From positions 186,001 through 250,000 of the forward strand of contig CP150574.1 in the NCBI GenBank assembly GCA_049487715.1: a DNA stretch of 64,000 bases. Direction: 5' to 3'. Source of the stretch: Pycnococcus provasolii (taxonomy: Eukaryota > Chlorophyta > Pseudoscourfieldiophyceae > Pseudoscourfieldiales). Both the position numbers and the translations under genes were made by a program. Below the pieces are notes generated by a model. The model was not told the DNA's origin, did no database searches, and saw nothing but the letters and a program-made list of their open reading frames with translations. Shown here piece after piece: positions 47,080-57,100 of this stretch. How positions within the stretch are numbered: the stretch's first letter is position 1; the number at the start of each line of letters is the position of its first letter.

Positions 47080-47339
47080 ATAAATGATGCTGCCCAGGTG
47101 GGTGGGTGCTTAGTTAGTTGCACAATATGAATTTTAGGTTTGTCGTAACAAAAACAAAAAGCTTCTGAACGCTCCTCGCACTCGCGCACGCACGCTTCCT
47201 TTGTTGCTTGTTGTACATAGCGACGGACGACCGCGGCAATCACGACACTGAGAACGCCGACGATCGTGCTCACCACAAAAAGTATGCTCAAGGATGATAA
47301 TAAGCCGCTCGTCGCGATGAGCACTAGCGGCACGCTCAA
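47080..47339 (-). CDS. Possible short membrane-protein exon
   Basis: A - strand frame contains one clear hydrophobic span (VLIATSGLLSSLSILFVVST, continuing to VVIAAVV) followed by basic RRYVQQ and a Cys/charged stretch. It has no ATG start; the frame opens after a TGA near 47385, and a CAG acceptor is available. Another coding-like stretch lies at about 47600-47690 (- strand, IALIDEIRGIVAETVFSIAL). They might be exons of one small gene. Weak. Confidence 0.22.
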
Positions 47340-47724
47340 TCGCTCAATGCCGATGCTCGCTCGGTGGCTGGACTACTTGAATCAACAAGTCATGCAAAGC
47401 TTGCACTTTGAATATCAAAGGCGCTAATAATGTCGCCGCATTTATGTTGTTTTGCCCCTTGCTTGGGATACGTGTCTCTTCCCTGTGCGTGAAACCTCTA
47501 TCTGATCGCGCTTCCAGGTGACAACAAATGCTCGGGGAATACACAGAGGTTGAAGGAAGGCTTACCCGTTGGCGACGCACCGCTGGAACTACCTAATCTC
47601 GTCATCTTTCAGCGCAATCGAAAATACGGTCTCTGCCACTATCCCACGGATTTCATCGATCAAGGCAATGGTGGCACGTACACTAGTTACCCATGATTAT
47701 TACAAGGAATTTTCATCTTTATTC

Positions 47725-50088
47725 TTAGAGGTCAATGTCGACCCAGCCATCTCTAGGCTTGCGACCGCCGCCTTGCTGGCGAGCACGTTCTCTGGCATTT
47801 GCCACAGCAGCGGGCAATGTGCGTCCACCTCCTGCGCCTGCCATCGGCCCTCCCGGCCGAGCAGCAAGTTCCTCGCCAAGCAAGCGCGCACCAACGTCGT
47901 CCCATGCTCCTGCGTCCGCATCAATCGCGGTGCCATCGTCGGTGCCACTCATCACACCCACGAGTCGCTCCTCGAGGTATGCCGTCTGCGCCTGCGGGCT
48001 CCGAAGCAAATCCCAGTGGTGGTAAGGCACGCAGAGGAGCGTGTATCCCATCGAGCGCAGCATGCGCTGCTTGAGGCGCGTTCGCCCATTCGGGCCAAGC
48101 GTCGTCCGATTGAGATGCGATGGCCCGTCCACCTCAACTGCCACATTTCCGTCCTCAAGGTACAGCATGAAGTCCACCGCGAGGCCAGAGGACGTATCCT
48201 CGCGCACGGGAACGTAACCAAGCGACTGGAGCGCATTGTCAACATCTTCGGCGTACGTGCTCGATCGGAATTCCGTCGCCAGCATGTGACCCCAAGTTTC
48301 CGCTGCTTCCTCAGACAGCTCAGCCGCACCTTCAATTTCGACGAGATTGTGCGACTGCACGATGTCTCTGCGCGCCAGAAGAGCCTGGTGAATCTGAAGG
48401 AAGTCGCGGTGGTCCGTGCTATGCGCTCCCTGCACGTTGAGATTGCAAATGCCACGCCACGTGTTGGCGAAGCAATCGCCACTTTCGTCAATCGTCTCAA
48501 AGGACGCAACTGCCCACAGGATGTTCGCTGCCTCGCGCATGCGCCAACCTCTTTCCTCCCCACTCGCCATCTCCTCGGGGAACTGGGCACACCGCGATCT
48601 CAGAGCCTCAGAGAATGCGGCGGGTGGCTCGAGACCAAGCGCCGCGGCACCCCACAGAAATGCGCTAAGTTGACGTGGCTTGAAGTCGTCGATTCGACTT
48701 GCGGCGTAAATGAATAGCCGTTCGAAGCATGCTTCGTCCTCGTGCGTGGAATTTCCGAGCGCCCATGAGATGTTGGCGATGTGTTCTGGCTGAAATCGCT
48801 GCTTCTTCGATACCGGCTCGCCGGCTCGCTCCGCATCGATCGCCGCGTCGAGCCGTTTTGTCACCTCTGCGACAAGAACAACCATGGACTCGCTCAGGCG
48901 GTACTTGCCTGCGAGGGTGGCGATGGACCACACCAGATGCGCGAGTCCTCGTGCGTCCACCTTTCGCAGGCGACTTGGTGTCGACAAGTCGGAGATTAGG
49001 TACGTTGCGCGCGTGTCTCCACACACCTGCACGCGGAACATCGGCTCTGGCCACTCGTCGCTTGCGCGTTTGGCAAGCTGGTGAAGAGCCGTGCACGCGT
49101 TGAATGCGCTCCATCCGAATTCCTGCCTCGCAAATTCAGCGAGGCTGAGAATTTCTTCCACGCCTGCCGCCTCTGCAATCAGCTTGTTGAGCTTCAACCT
49201 TGCATTGTGCACACGCTTGTTGAGCTCCTTGGGATCGTTGTTCGCCAGCTTTCTTAGTGCAAGCATGGTAGGCAGTCGTTCCCGCACAGACGGCAGCACA
49301 ATCATTTCCGGCTCCTCGTAGCGCCGACCTCCAAGGTATGGTGCCAGCGGCTCAATGTCAACTGCAACTATTGTTCCTGCTGCTGACGTCGTCTCGTCGT
49401 CGTCGTCGTCATCCTCGTCGTCGTCGTCGTCATCCTCGTCGTCGTCGTCAGCGAAGATGTTGTCGTTATTTCGCGCCTTTTTCTTTTCTTCTTGCTTCTG
49501 TAGCATATCCACCTTATCCTTCCTTCTGGTGACCGCCGCACGCCAGACGTCCGGTTCGTACGGCCTCGCGCGGCTGACCCACGAGTCGTCTGCGTCTACG
49601 TTCGTTCGCGACGCGCCGTAGTGCGCGTACGGGTCTTGGTGTTTCATTTGTTTTTCTTCGCGTTCTCTCGCGTCCGCTTCGTCGTCGAGTCGTTTCAGCT
49701 GCGCGACGATATCTTCGGCGGGCAGTTCTTCGTCAAGAGATGCTGCTCGTGCGAGTCGTCTCAGCGCCTTGGGTGTTAAATCCGCGTACGGGTCAGGACT
49801 TTCCTCCCAGTTCTTGTCATTATTATGATCGCTGATATCGCCGTTGTCATTATTCTTATTCTTATTATTATTTATGCCATTGTCAAGCGAATCACGCGGT
49901 GAAGACGACGACGACGATGATGATAACGACGACGACTGAGACGACGACGAGAGCGCTGAAGAAGCAAATTCACCACGAGCAAAATCACCACGAGCACGAC
50001 CACGACGAGCACGGAGAGTGCGAGAAGTCCTGCTAAGACTAACAACAGGAAAAGGAGGACCTGAACGCACGCGCATGGCAGAAGCCAT
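47725..50088 (-). CDS. Octotricopeptide-like protein with C-terminal RAP domain
   Basis: 787 residues. An Arg/Ser leader, then acidic low-complexity including a run of Asp (GTC/ATC repeats at 49390-49450). Residues about 270-600 carry helical repeats typical of OPR/FASTK-like RNA-binding proteins (ARGLAHLVWSIATLAGKY, PEHIANISWALGN, PRQLSAFLWGAAALGLEP, EAANILWAVASFE). Residues about 627-700 form a RAP domain (GYVPVREDTSSGLAVDFMLY, VAVEVDGPSHLNR, RMLRSMGYTLLCVPYHHWD), an endonuclease-like fold. In green algae OPR/RAP proteins stabilise, splice or trim specific plastid transcripts; plants have the RAP protein for 16S rRNA maturation, and animals the FASTK family in mitochondria. The leader suggests an organelle; the RNA target is unknown. 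Confidence 0.88.
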   Translation of the reverse strand: MASAMRVRSGPPFPVVSLSRTSRTLRARRGRARGDFARGEFASSALSSSSQSSSLSSSSSSSSPRDSLDNGINNNKNKNNDNGDISDHNNDKNWEESPDPYADLTPKALRRLARAASLDEELPAEDIVAQLKRLDDEADAREREEKQMKHQDPYAHYGASRTNVDADDSWVSRARPYEPDVWRAAVTRRKDKVDMLQKQEEKKKARNNDNIFADDDDEDDDDDDEDDDDDDETTSAAGTIVAVDIEPLAPYLGGRRYEEPEMIVLPSVRERLPTMLALRKLANNDPKELNKRVHNARLKLNKLIAEAAGVEEILSLAEFARQEFGWSAFNACTALHQLAKRASDEWPEPMFRVQVCGDTRATYLISDLSTPSRLRKVDARGLAHLVWSIATLAGKYRLSESMVVLVAEVTKRLDAAIDAERAGEPVSKKQRFQPEHIANISWALGNSTHEDEACFERLFIYAASRIDDFKPRQLSAFLWGAAALGLEPPAAFSEALRSRCAQFPEEMASGEERGWRMREAANILWAVASFETIDESGDCFANTWRGICNLNVQGAHSTDHRDFLQIHQALLARRDIVQSHNLVEIEGAAELSEEAAETWGHMLATEFRSSTYAEDVDNALQSLGYVPVREDTSSGLAVDFMLYLEDGNVAVEVDGPSHLNRTTLGPNGRTRLKQRMLRSMGYTLLCVPYHHWDLLRSPQAQTAYLEERLVGVMSGTDDGTAIDADAGAWDDVGARLLGEELAARPGGPMAGAGGGRTLPAAVANARERARQQGGGRKPRDGWVDIDL

Positions 50089-50438
50089 CGTACGAGCCGG
50101 GCGCGGACATGCGGGTCTTATTTGGTTTGGTTGTGGATAAAAGAAAGGGGAAAAAGGGGGGGGGAGGCGGCGGGTGCCAGTCCCAGGGGGTTACCCGCGA
50201 GAAGCCGATCGAGACCGAGGCGGACTGCGGAGGAGGCTGAAGGGAGCGACAGAGAGGGAGAGAGGGCGTTATTAACCCGAAAAAGAAAAAGCACGGGTCC
50301 CAAAAGGCAAAAGCGGGTCCCGGGGAAATCCAACTACCTTAGCAGCCATGGAGAACAGAAAGGAAAGAACAGGGCGAGTGGGGTTTACGGTTCACCTCAG
50401 GGCTCAGGGCTCATCAGGAACCCCAAAGAAAGCGAGAC
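50089..50438. other. Intergenic, no gene seen
   Basis: Purine-rich and G-rich sequence (G10 at about 50157) upstream of the RAP gene, ending at the target duplication of the 36-bp element. Confidence 0.45.
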
Positions 50439-50474
50439 CAAGGGCATATCAACCCATGGGTTGATATGCCCTTG
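50439..50474. mobile_element. 36-bp element made of two TIR ends only
   Basis: A perfect palindrome, CAAGGGCATATCAACCC joined to its reverse complement through AT. It is bracketed by a 7-bp duplication GCGAGAC (50432-50438 and 50475-50481). The first 11 bases equal the terminus of the 657-bp MITE at 53061-53717, which also has a 7-bp duplication. Confidence 0.8.
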
Positions 50475-50613
50475 GCGAGACACCCCTTTAAAGCCTACGG
50501 TAAGGCAGTCCCTTGCAAAGCTAATTTTGCTATCCCCGGCGCGACAGGTTGCCTCTTAGGGGTTTGAGGAGGAAGAGGCAGGCCCACCAAACCCCTAACG
50601 TCTATAACGAGTA

Positions 50614-50962
50614 ACGACGGAGCAGGTCGGCCCGAGCACACAGCGCGCACAGCAGGCCACTTCATTACGAGAAGCATGCCAATGGAGGAGCCTCACGACA
50701 AGAACGATACACGCACAACTACCTCGCCCTCGGCACTTGCTGCTAGCCACAACGCGTACACACACGCAGCAACGACTGAAGCACGCGGTCATGACGACGA
50801 GATGGAGTCTGACGACGGAGCAGGTCGGCCCGAGCACACAGCGCGCACAGCAGGCCACTTCATTACGAGAAGCATGCCAATGGAGGAGCCTGACGACAAG
50901 AACGATACACGCACAACTACCTCGCCCTCGGCACTTGCTGCTAGCCACAGCGCGTACACAGT
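50614..50962 (+). repeat. 198-bp tandem repeat, copy 1 and interrupted copy 2
   Basis: Copy 1 at 50616-50813. Copy 2 starts at 50814, stops at the nested element (50962) and resumes at 52753-52815. Units begin GACGGAGCAGGTCGGCCC. Confidence 0.88.
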
Positions 50963-52752
50963 CGTCATACTTTTGCATGGGAGCTCCCGGGAGCTCCCGG
51001 GAGCCGGAGACCCCCTGGGAGCTCCCGGGAGAGGGGTCGGAGCTCCCGGGAGCTCCCAAAACCGGGGTTTGGGAGACCCCGGGAGCTTTGGAGCTCCCGG
51101 GAGACCCCTCTGGAGACCCCCTCTCCGGCCTGGAGCTCCCAGGAGACCCCCTCTCCAGGGGTCTCCTGGGGGTCTCCTGGGAGCTCCAGGGGGTCTCCGG
51201 GGGGGGGTCTCCCGGGAGAGGGGTCGGAGCTCCCCCGGACACCCCGGAGCTCCCGGGGAGACCCCCCCGACCCCCCGGAGCTCCCGGCAAGTCCCGGGAG
51301 ACGCCCGACCTTTTTGACCGTTGGGATCCATCGTATTCATAATCTGGTTGTCTTTCCCCGCCTTTGTGCACGAGCATTCGAGCTCCGCATTCGAGCTCCG
51401 TCTCCAGGTCTCCTCGCCCCACCCTTCTTCCGTGTTCTCTCCCGCGACTTAAGAAGTCCCCCCCTCCTCTCTGACTGTCTGACTCGCAACCTCCTCCCCC
51501 CCCCTTTCGCCCTTCCAACCTCTCAAGACTGACGAAGTCATTCTCCACCTCCACGTCTCTGTCACCCGCGGCCATGGCGGGCACGGCCGCACCACCACCA
51601 CTGCCACCAGCACTGCCACCACAGCCGGCCGGAGCAGGACCACCACCGCCACCATCCCGCAGCTGAACCACCACCACTGCCACCACCTCCTCCCCCACCA
51701 CCCGCAGCAGCACCACCACGGCACGGCCTCACCACCACCACCACCACCACCACCACCATCCGCAGCAGCACCACCACTGCCACCACCCTCTCCACCACCA
51801 TCCGCAGCACCACCACCGCCACCATCCGCAGCAGCACCACCACTGCCACCACCCTCTCCACCACCATCCGCAGGCCGCAGCACCACCACCGCCACCATCC
51901 GCAGCAGCACCACCACTGCCACTACCATCTCCACCACCATCCGCAGCAGCAGCGAGACCACCACTACCACCACCACCATCCGCAGCAGCAGCACCACCAC
52001 CGCTACCACCACAGCCGGCCGTCCGGAGCAGCCGAGCAGGACCACCACCGCCACCATCCCGCAGCAGCACCACCGCCACAGCCACCACCTCCTCCCCCAC
52101 CATCCCGCAGCAGCACCACTACCGCCACCATCTCCACCACCACCACCATCCGAAGCAGCAGCAGCACCACCACCACCTTCTCCACCACCACCCGCACCAC
52201 CACCACCGCTACCACCACAGCCGGCCGTCCGGAGCAGCCGAGCAGGACCACCACCGCCACCATCCCGCAGCAGCACCACCGCCACAGCCACCACCTCCTC
52301 CCCCACCATCCCGCAGCAGCACCACCACCCCACTCAGCAGCGCGGCAACGCGGGAGCGGTGGCGGCTGGAGCGCGGCGTGCGCAGCGCGGCGTGACAACG
52401 TAAGAATGTTTAAGAGTAAGTTTTGTAACAAATAATCTTCTTAACAGACATGGACGTCCCTCCAGGAGCTCCCAGGTGGGAGCTCCCAGGAGACCCCCCC
52501 GGAGACCCCCTCTCCGCCCCGGAGCTCCCAGGAGACCCCCCCGGAGACCCCCCTGGGAGCTCCTGGGAGCTCCCCAGGGGGAGCTCCCAGGGGTCTCCCG
52601 GGAGACCAAAAATCGGGAGCTCCCAGGAGAGGGGGGTGGCTCCCAGGAGTCTCGGGAGCTCCCAGGAGCTCCCGAGACCCCCCGGGAGCTCCCGGGAGCT
52701 GCCGGAGACCCCCCCCGGGAGCTCCCGGGAGCTCCCATGCAAAAGTATGACG
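50963..52752. mobile_element. Nested 1.79-kb element rich in GGGAGCTCCC
   Basis: Termini begin CGTCATACTTTTGCATGGG and match as inverted repeats for 39 bp, then continue as imperfect GGGAGCTCCC/GGGAGACCCC arrays at 50980-51310 and 52450-52738. It splits copy 2 of the 198-bp repeat, so its empty site is readable in copy 1 near 50757-50765. Any target duplication is only 2 bp or unclear. The interior has a pyrimidine-rich stretch and a CCACCA-type minisatellite. Confidence 0.8.
51573..52330 (+). repeat. CCACCA/CCGCAG minisatellite with decayed Pro-rich frame
   Basis: Imperfect units such as CCACCATCCGCAGCAGCACC. An ATG at 51573 opens a 30-residue Pro/Ala frame (MAGTAAPPPLPPALPPQP) that stops early, so any gene here is broken. 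Confidence 0.75.
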
Positions 52753-53060
52753 CACACGCAGCAACGACTGAAGCACGCGGTCATGACGACGAGATGGAGT
52801 CTGACGACGGAGCATGCGCGCCATCGCCGCGTTCGCCTCGTCCCGTTCAGCCCTTAGGACAGCCTCAGGTGACTGCTTTGCCTTTCCGCGCGTGACAAGG
52901 CTCATCTCGGTGGTGGTGGACACTGATTCGTGGGTTAGGGTGGGGGCCACGTGGCCTGCTGTGCGCGCTGTGTGCTCGGGCCGACCTGCTAGGTCGTTAT
53001 AGACGTTCGGGGTTTGGTGGGCCTGCCTCTTCCTCCTCAAACCCCTAAGAGGCAACCTGT

Positions 53061-53717
53061 CAAGGGCATATTAATCCGTGGGCAGGTCACTCACGACTTC
53101 CCCGTTGAAGCCTCACTTGACAACAGGGGTTTGATCAAGGCAACCTCTCCAACCTCCAACTAACCTTAGAAAAATCGTCCCAACGCACCCCCGACAAAAT
53201 GAATCCTCCATTCTTGCGCGCCGGCGTCAGCGCGCTAAAGCACGCGCCATGGGGCACGCACGGCGCGTAGGGACGCGCTTGCGTTACATCTCGGGCTCAT
53301 TCGGTCGCGTAGGAGCTGCACTACAACACGACACCAGCCATGCCCAGTAGGAGCGCTTATGCTACGCGCGCGCGCCATGCAAGGCCATAGGTAGTTCCGT
53401 AGTAGTAGTGGATGAGCTCCACTTAGATCAAAAAAAAAAAAAAACTGTCAATAAACCCTGGCCCAAACTTTGCACGCGTGTTCAACACACAGGTACAGAC
53501 ATTTCTGATAGAACGGAATTTGATTTTCACTGGCAGATTGTTCACAACCCTGAGAAATGTAAGAGCAACGCACCTGTTGACCCGCCATTGTCGGAGGAGA
53601 ATGTCCGAGCCAGAGAAACAATAAACCCGAAAAACAGAAATCGCCAAACCCCTGTTGTCAAGTGAGGCTTCAACGGGGAAGTCGTGAGTGACCTGCCCAC
53701 GGATTAATATGCCCTTG
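53061..53717. mobile_element. 657-bp MITE with 73-bp perfect TIRs
   Basis: TIRs at 53061-53133 and 53645-53717 are perfect inverted copies beginning CAAGGGCATATTAATCCGTG. A 7-bp duplication AACCTGT flanks it (53054-53060, 53718-53724). It sits inside the right arm of the 3.26-kb element; the left arm at 50544-50550 has a single AACCTGT (as ACAGGTT), i.e. the empty site. An 85-codon frame inside (53408-53665) has no recognised domain. Confidence 0.93.
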
Positions 53718-53767
53718 AACCTGTCGCGCCGGGGATAGCAAAATTAGCTTTGCAAGGGACTGTAAGG

Positions 53768-54148
53768 GTCTTTCAAGGCAGTTTTCAAGGCGTCGTTTGA
53801 TTGAGTGTTTGATTGGGGGTTTATTAGGAAGGGGGAACTTGATAGACTTCTTCATCAAGCGCAACGTACAGTAAGTCGTAATGTAATGCCCGAACTCCAA
53901 CGAATGGCTTGCGAACGAACATGCCCAGGAGGCCAGGAACATGGGGGAGAGTCCAAGACAGCAAGAAAGGTAATGGAAGGCTGGAACTTGGAAGACCTCC
54001 CTGGAAGACGGAAGCCAGTCCGCGGTCCCCTTCCCAGTTCCCCCCCTTTTTATGTTTAAGGCCATCCCAACGCGGTCAAGGCTCCAGGTCAAACAGCGCC
54101 CGTCCTGGTTCCCTTTCTTTTTCGAATCCGGCCATTATTTCCATCTCT
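53768..54148. other. 5' flank of the IQ/PHD gene
   Basis: Between the transposon nest and the ATG at 54149. The reading frame of the next gene stays open through part of it, but composition is not protein-like. No other feature seen. Confidence 0.5.
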
Positions 54149-57100
54149 ATGCCGCCACGGAAACCTGGCTCGGCGCGCCCGTCCCGTTCGACGCCGCGTG
54201 CAGAGGAGGCTCCTGAAGAAGGCTCCTTAAGTTTACCCTCAGAGTCAAAGGCTCCTGATAAGAGTACGGACTTGCTAAAACCACCAGGACTGCAACCGCC
54301 ACCACCACCGCAAGATGAGACAATAAAGTCCGCGCCGAACCAGACAAAAGACAGGGGGGCGACGTCTGCAAGAAGAAATAGGCCTAAGAAGGATGAAAAG
54401 GTGAAGTCGGCGCCACCACCGCCACCGCCGGCGGCGTCGTCGTCCTCCGACCAACAAGCGACCGATGCAGCAAACACGCAAGACGACAAGCAGCCGGTAT
54501 CTGCAAGACGGTCGCGGCCAAACAAGGCGTCGGCACCGCCACCGCCGCCGGCGGCGTCGTCGTCCTCCGACCAACAAGCGACCGATGCAGCAAACACGCA
54601 AGACGACAAGCAGCCGGTATCTGCAAGGCGGTCTCGGCCAAACAAGGCGTCGGCACCGCCACCGCCGCCGGCGGCGTCGTCGTCCTCCGACCAACAAGCG
54701 ACCGATGCAGCAAACACGCAAGACGACAAGCAGCCGGTATCTGCAAGGCGGTCTCGGCCAAACAAGGCGTCGGCACCGCCACCGCCGCCGGCGGCGTCGT
54801 CGTCCTCCGACCAACAAGCGACCGATGCAGCAAACACGCGAAACGACAAGCAGCCGGTATCTGCAAGACGGTCGCGGCCAAACAAGGCGTCGGCACCGCC
54901 ACCACCGCCACCTCCGGGAAGTGAAGGCAGCAAGAGAACGCCGAGACATGGTGTGACCTCTCCACTCCTCCCACCACTCGAAAAACGACCGAGCCTACCA
55001 TCCGCTGACGCCCCACCCCCACCGCTGCCGGAGCCCACGAAAGCTGACGAGAAGAAGCGAAGAAAGAATCTGGCGCCAATTTCCGCGCGCAAGAGCAAGG
55101 GAGGTGGAAATCCGCCACCTCCACCCCCACGCGCACCACCGGTTGCGACATCGCGAGCTGCAAAAAAGCTTCCAGTCAAGTCAAAGAAGAGTGCTCCGCC
55201 ACCGCCGCCTCCTAATTATCCAAGGCAGGCACGCGGCGTCGTGGGAAGAAAGGCAGAAGCGGCTGAATGCGACCTGATTCTGGCAGAACTTCTCGGCGAG
55301 GCGACTGGCGCCGACACCGTTGACATGCTAGTGACCTGGCCAAAAATCGAGGATGACGAGAAGGTGTACGAGGAGGCGGCCGCGTTGTCCATCCAGTCCT
55401 CGTATCGCGGATACGTCGCACGAAAGCGCAAACGAGAAATTGTCAGGTTCAGAAAGATGCGAGCTTCGGCCATCACCTTACAGGCGGCAGTTCGAGGGAT
55501 GCTTTACCGACGACAAAAACGCGCGGAAGCGGCGGCGGCGATCGCGGTGCAAGCACTGTACCGTGGATTCGCAGAGAGACGGCGATACGACGAGATTCTC
55601 CAGCGTCGACGTCTGGCTACCGAGGATTTTGCAGCCTCTCTCATCGGATCGGCTGTCCGCGGATTCCTCACAAGAAAGCGTGTCCGGCACACTTACGCAT
55701 TGAACGCCGTGTGCGTCTGCAGCCGACTTCCATTCGGCGAGATGATATCTTGCATCGAGTGCCTGGAGACGTTCCACGTAGGGTGCGTTGGTCTTGCCCC
55801 GAGCCAGCGTGGAAGGGCGACAATGCCGGATTCGCTCACGTGGCTCTGCCCGGATTGTCAGGGCGAGGAAATATTCCGTCCGGCGGCAAAGGGAACACTG
55901 CAGATTAGTGGCATCGGCGGCGATCGCAGCGGGAACAACACGCCGCTACGAGGACCCACGCCTACGCAGAAGACGCGCCCGACGCCACGCGCTTCCGCGC
56001 CCGCTGATAACAATAAGTCCGCACCCGTTGATAACAAGAAACGTCGTCCGGGACAGAGGGCGCGAAAATCGGAACCAGAACCTCCACCCTCGCTACCACC
56101 TCTGCCGCTGCCGAAACCGGGCGAAAAGACCGACTCTAAGGCTCATCTTCCGAGTCTCGCGCAATTTTATACTCGACCTCCTCCAATGCAGTCGGCTTTG
56201 ACACACCTGCACGCTGTGGATAGCCTCGACGTTCGTCTTCTGCTGAAGCAGGTACCCCGTCTTGCGCCCTTGAATGCGGGCGTACCACTAACCGCACCGG
56301 CGCGTACCACAGCGGCATCGCCTCTACCATCTCTCGTTCCATCTCCATCGCCGTCTTTCTTAAATGAGAAGCGTGGCACCGATCCTGCACCCGGTGTCTA
56401 CGGCCGCAGGTCTCCGTCGCCTACGAAGCCAAAGCCGCAGCGCCCGCCGTCGGCATCACCGACAGTCGTCCTTCCCAGCCTGGTCACTGACGAGCAGAGC
56501 AGGCGTATTCTCTTGGAGAAACCAGAAACGTGCCGCGTCGTTATTGAGCACAATGCAAGGTCGAATGCGCCTGTACCGCTCGAGGAGGTGAATCCAAAGG
56601 CGGCTGCTTTGCTCTTTGGTGCGCGCAGGCGACGCCAAGGTGTTGAATCTGCAAGGTCGCCATCACCGATGCCTGGCATCCGCGATGCTGTGGAGCCCGC
56701 CTCTGCCCGTGGGCGAGCCATGGCAGCCACATCATTTGCACGTCGCGCCGAAGAGCAGCTCCTTGAGCTGTTGGCACGTGCGAAGGGTCTTGCACCCGCG
56801 CTGTACACGGACGGACGGCCGCTTCGCGCTTACCCGGCGACTGTTGGCCACAACCTTCCTCCGCTTGGGATCGTGCCTCTATTACGCAACGAGGGTGAGA
56901 CGACGCGACGCCTACGTGGGCAGCGCATCCGCCGCGCACGTACGGGCGCACTTTCTCCGAGTCAGCTAGGAAGTGCGAGCCCCCCATTCGACGGCAACAG
57001 GGGTGGAGGGATGTCTCCGACAGACAAGCCGTATAAGGTTGCCCCGAAGATCATGGTGAGTCCCACGTCTGCAGATCGCATTGCAAAGATGAAGGAAAGA

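Larger units (their letters stand above)
50506..53762. mobile_element. 3.26-kb TIR element carrying nested insertions
   Basis: Starts CAGTCCCTTGCAAAGC and ends with its reverse complement. Inverted arms match over about 105 bp with one mismatch (50506-50610 against 52994-53762 minus the MITE); a further 40-bp block (50622-50660 against 52953-52990) also matches after a small gap. Flanks share TAAGG (50501-50505, 53763-53767). Inside are 198-bp tandem repeats and a second element. No transposase is visible, so it is non-autonomous. Confidence 0.85.

Noticed and set aside
50595-52738. Several Gly/Val/Pro/Ser-rich frames of 100-370 codons on both strands
   Set aside because: All are readings of GGGAGCTCCC arrays and CCACCA minisatellites inside nested transposons; frames exist on both strands at once and start or stop with the repeats.
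54076-55179. 367-codon Gly/Asp-rich - strand frame
   Set aside because: Antisense of the Pro-rich repeats in the IQ/PHD gene.
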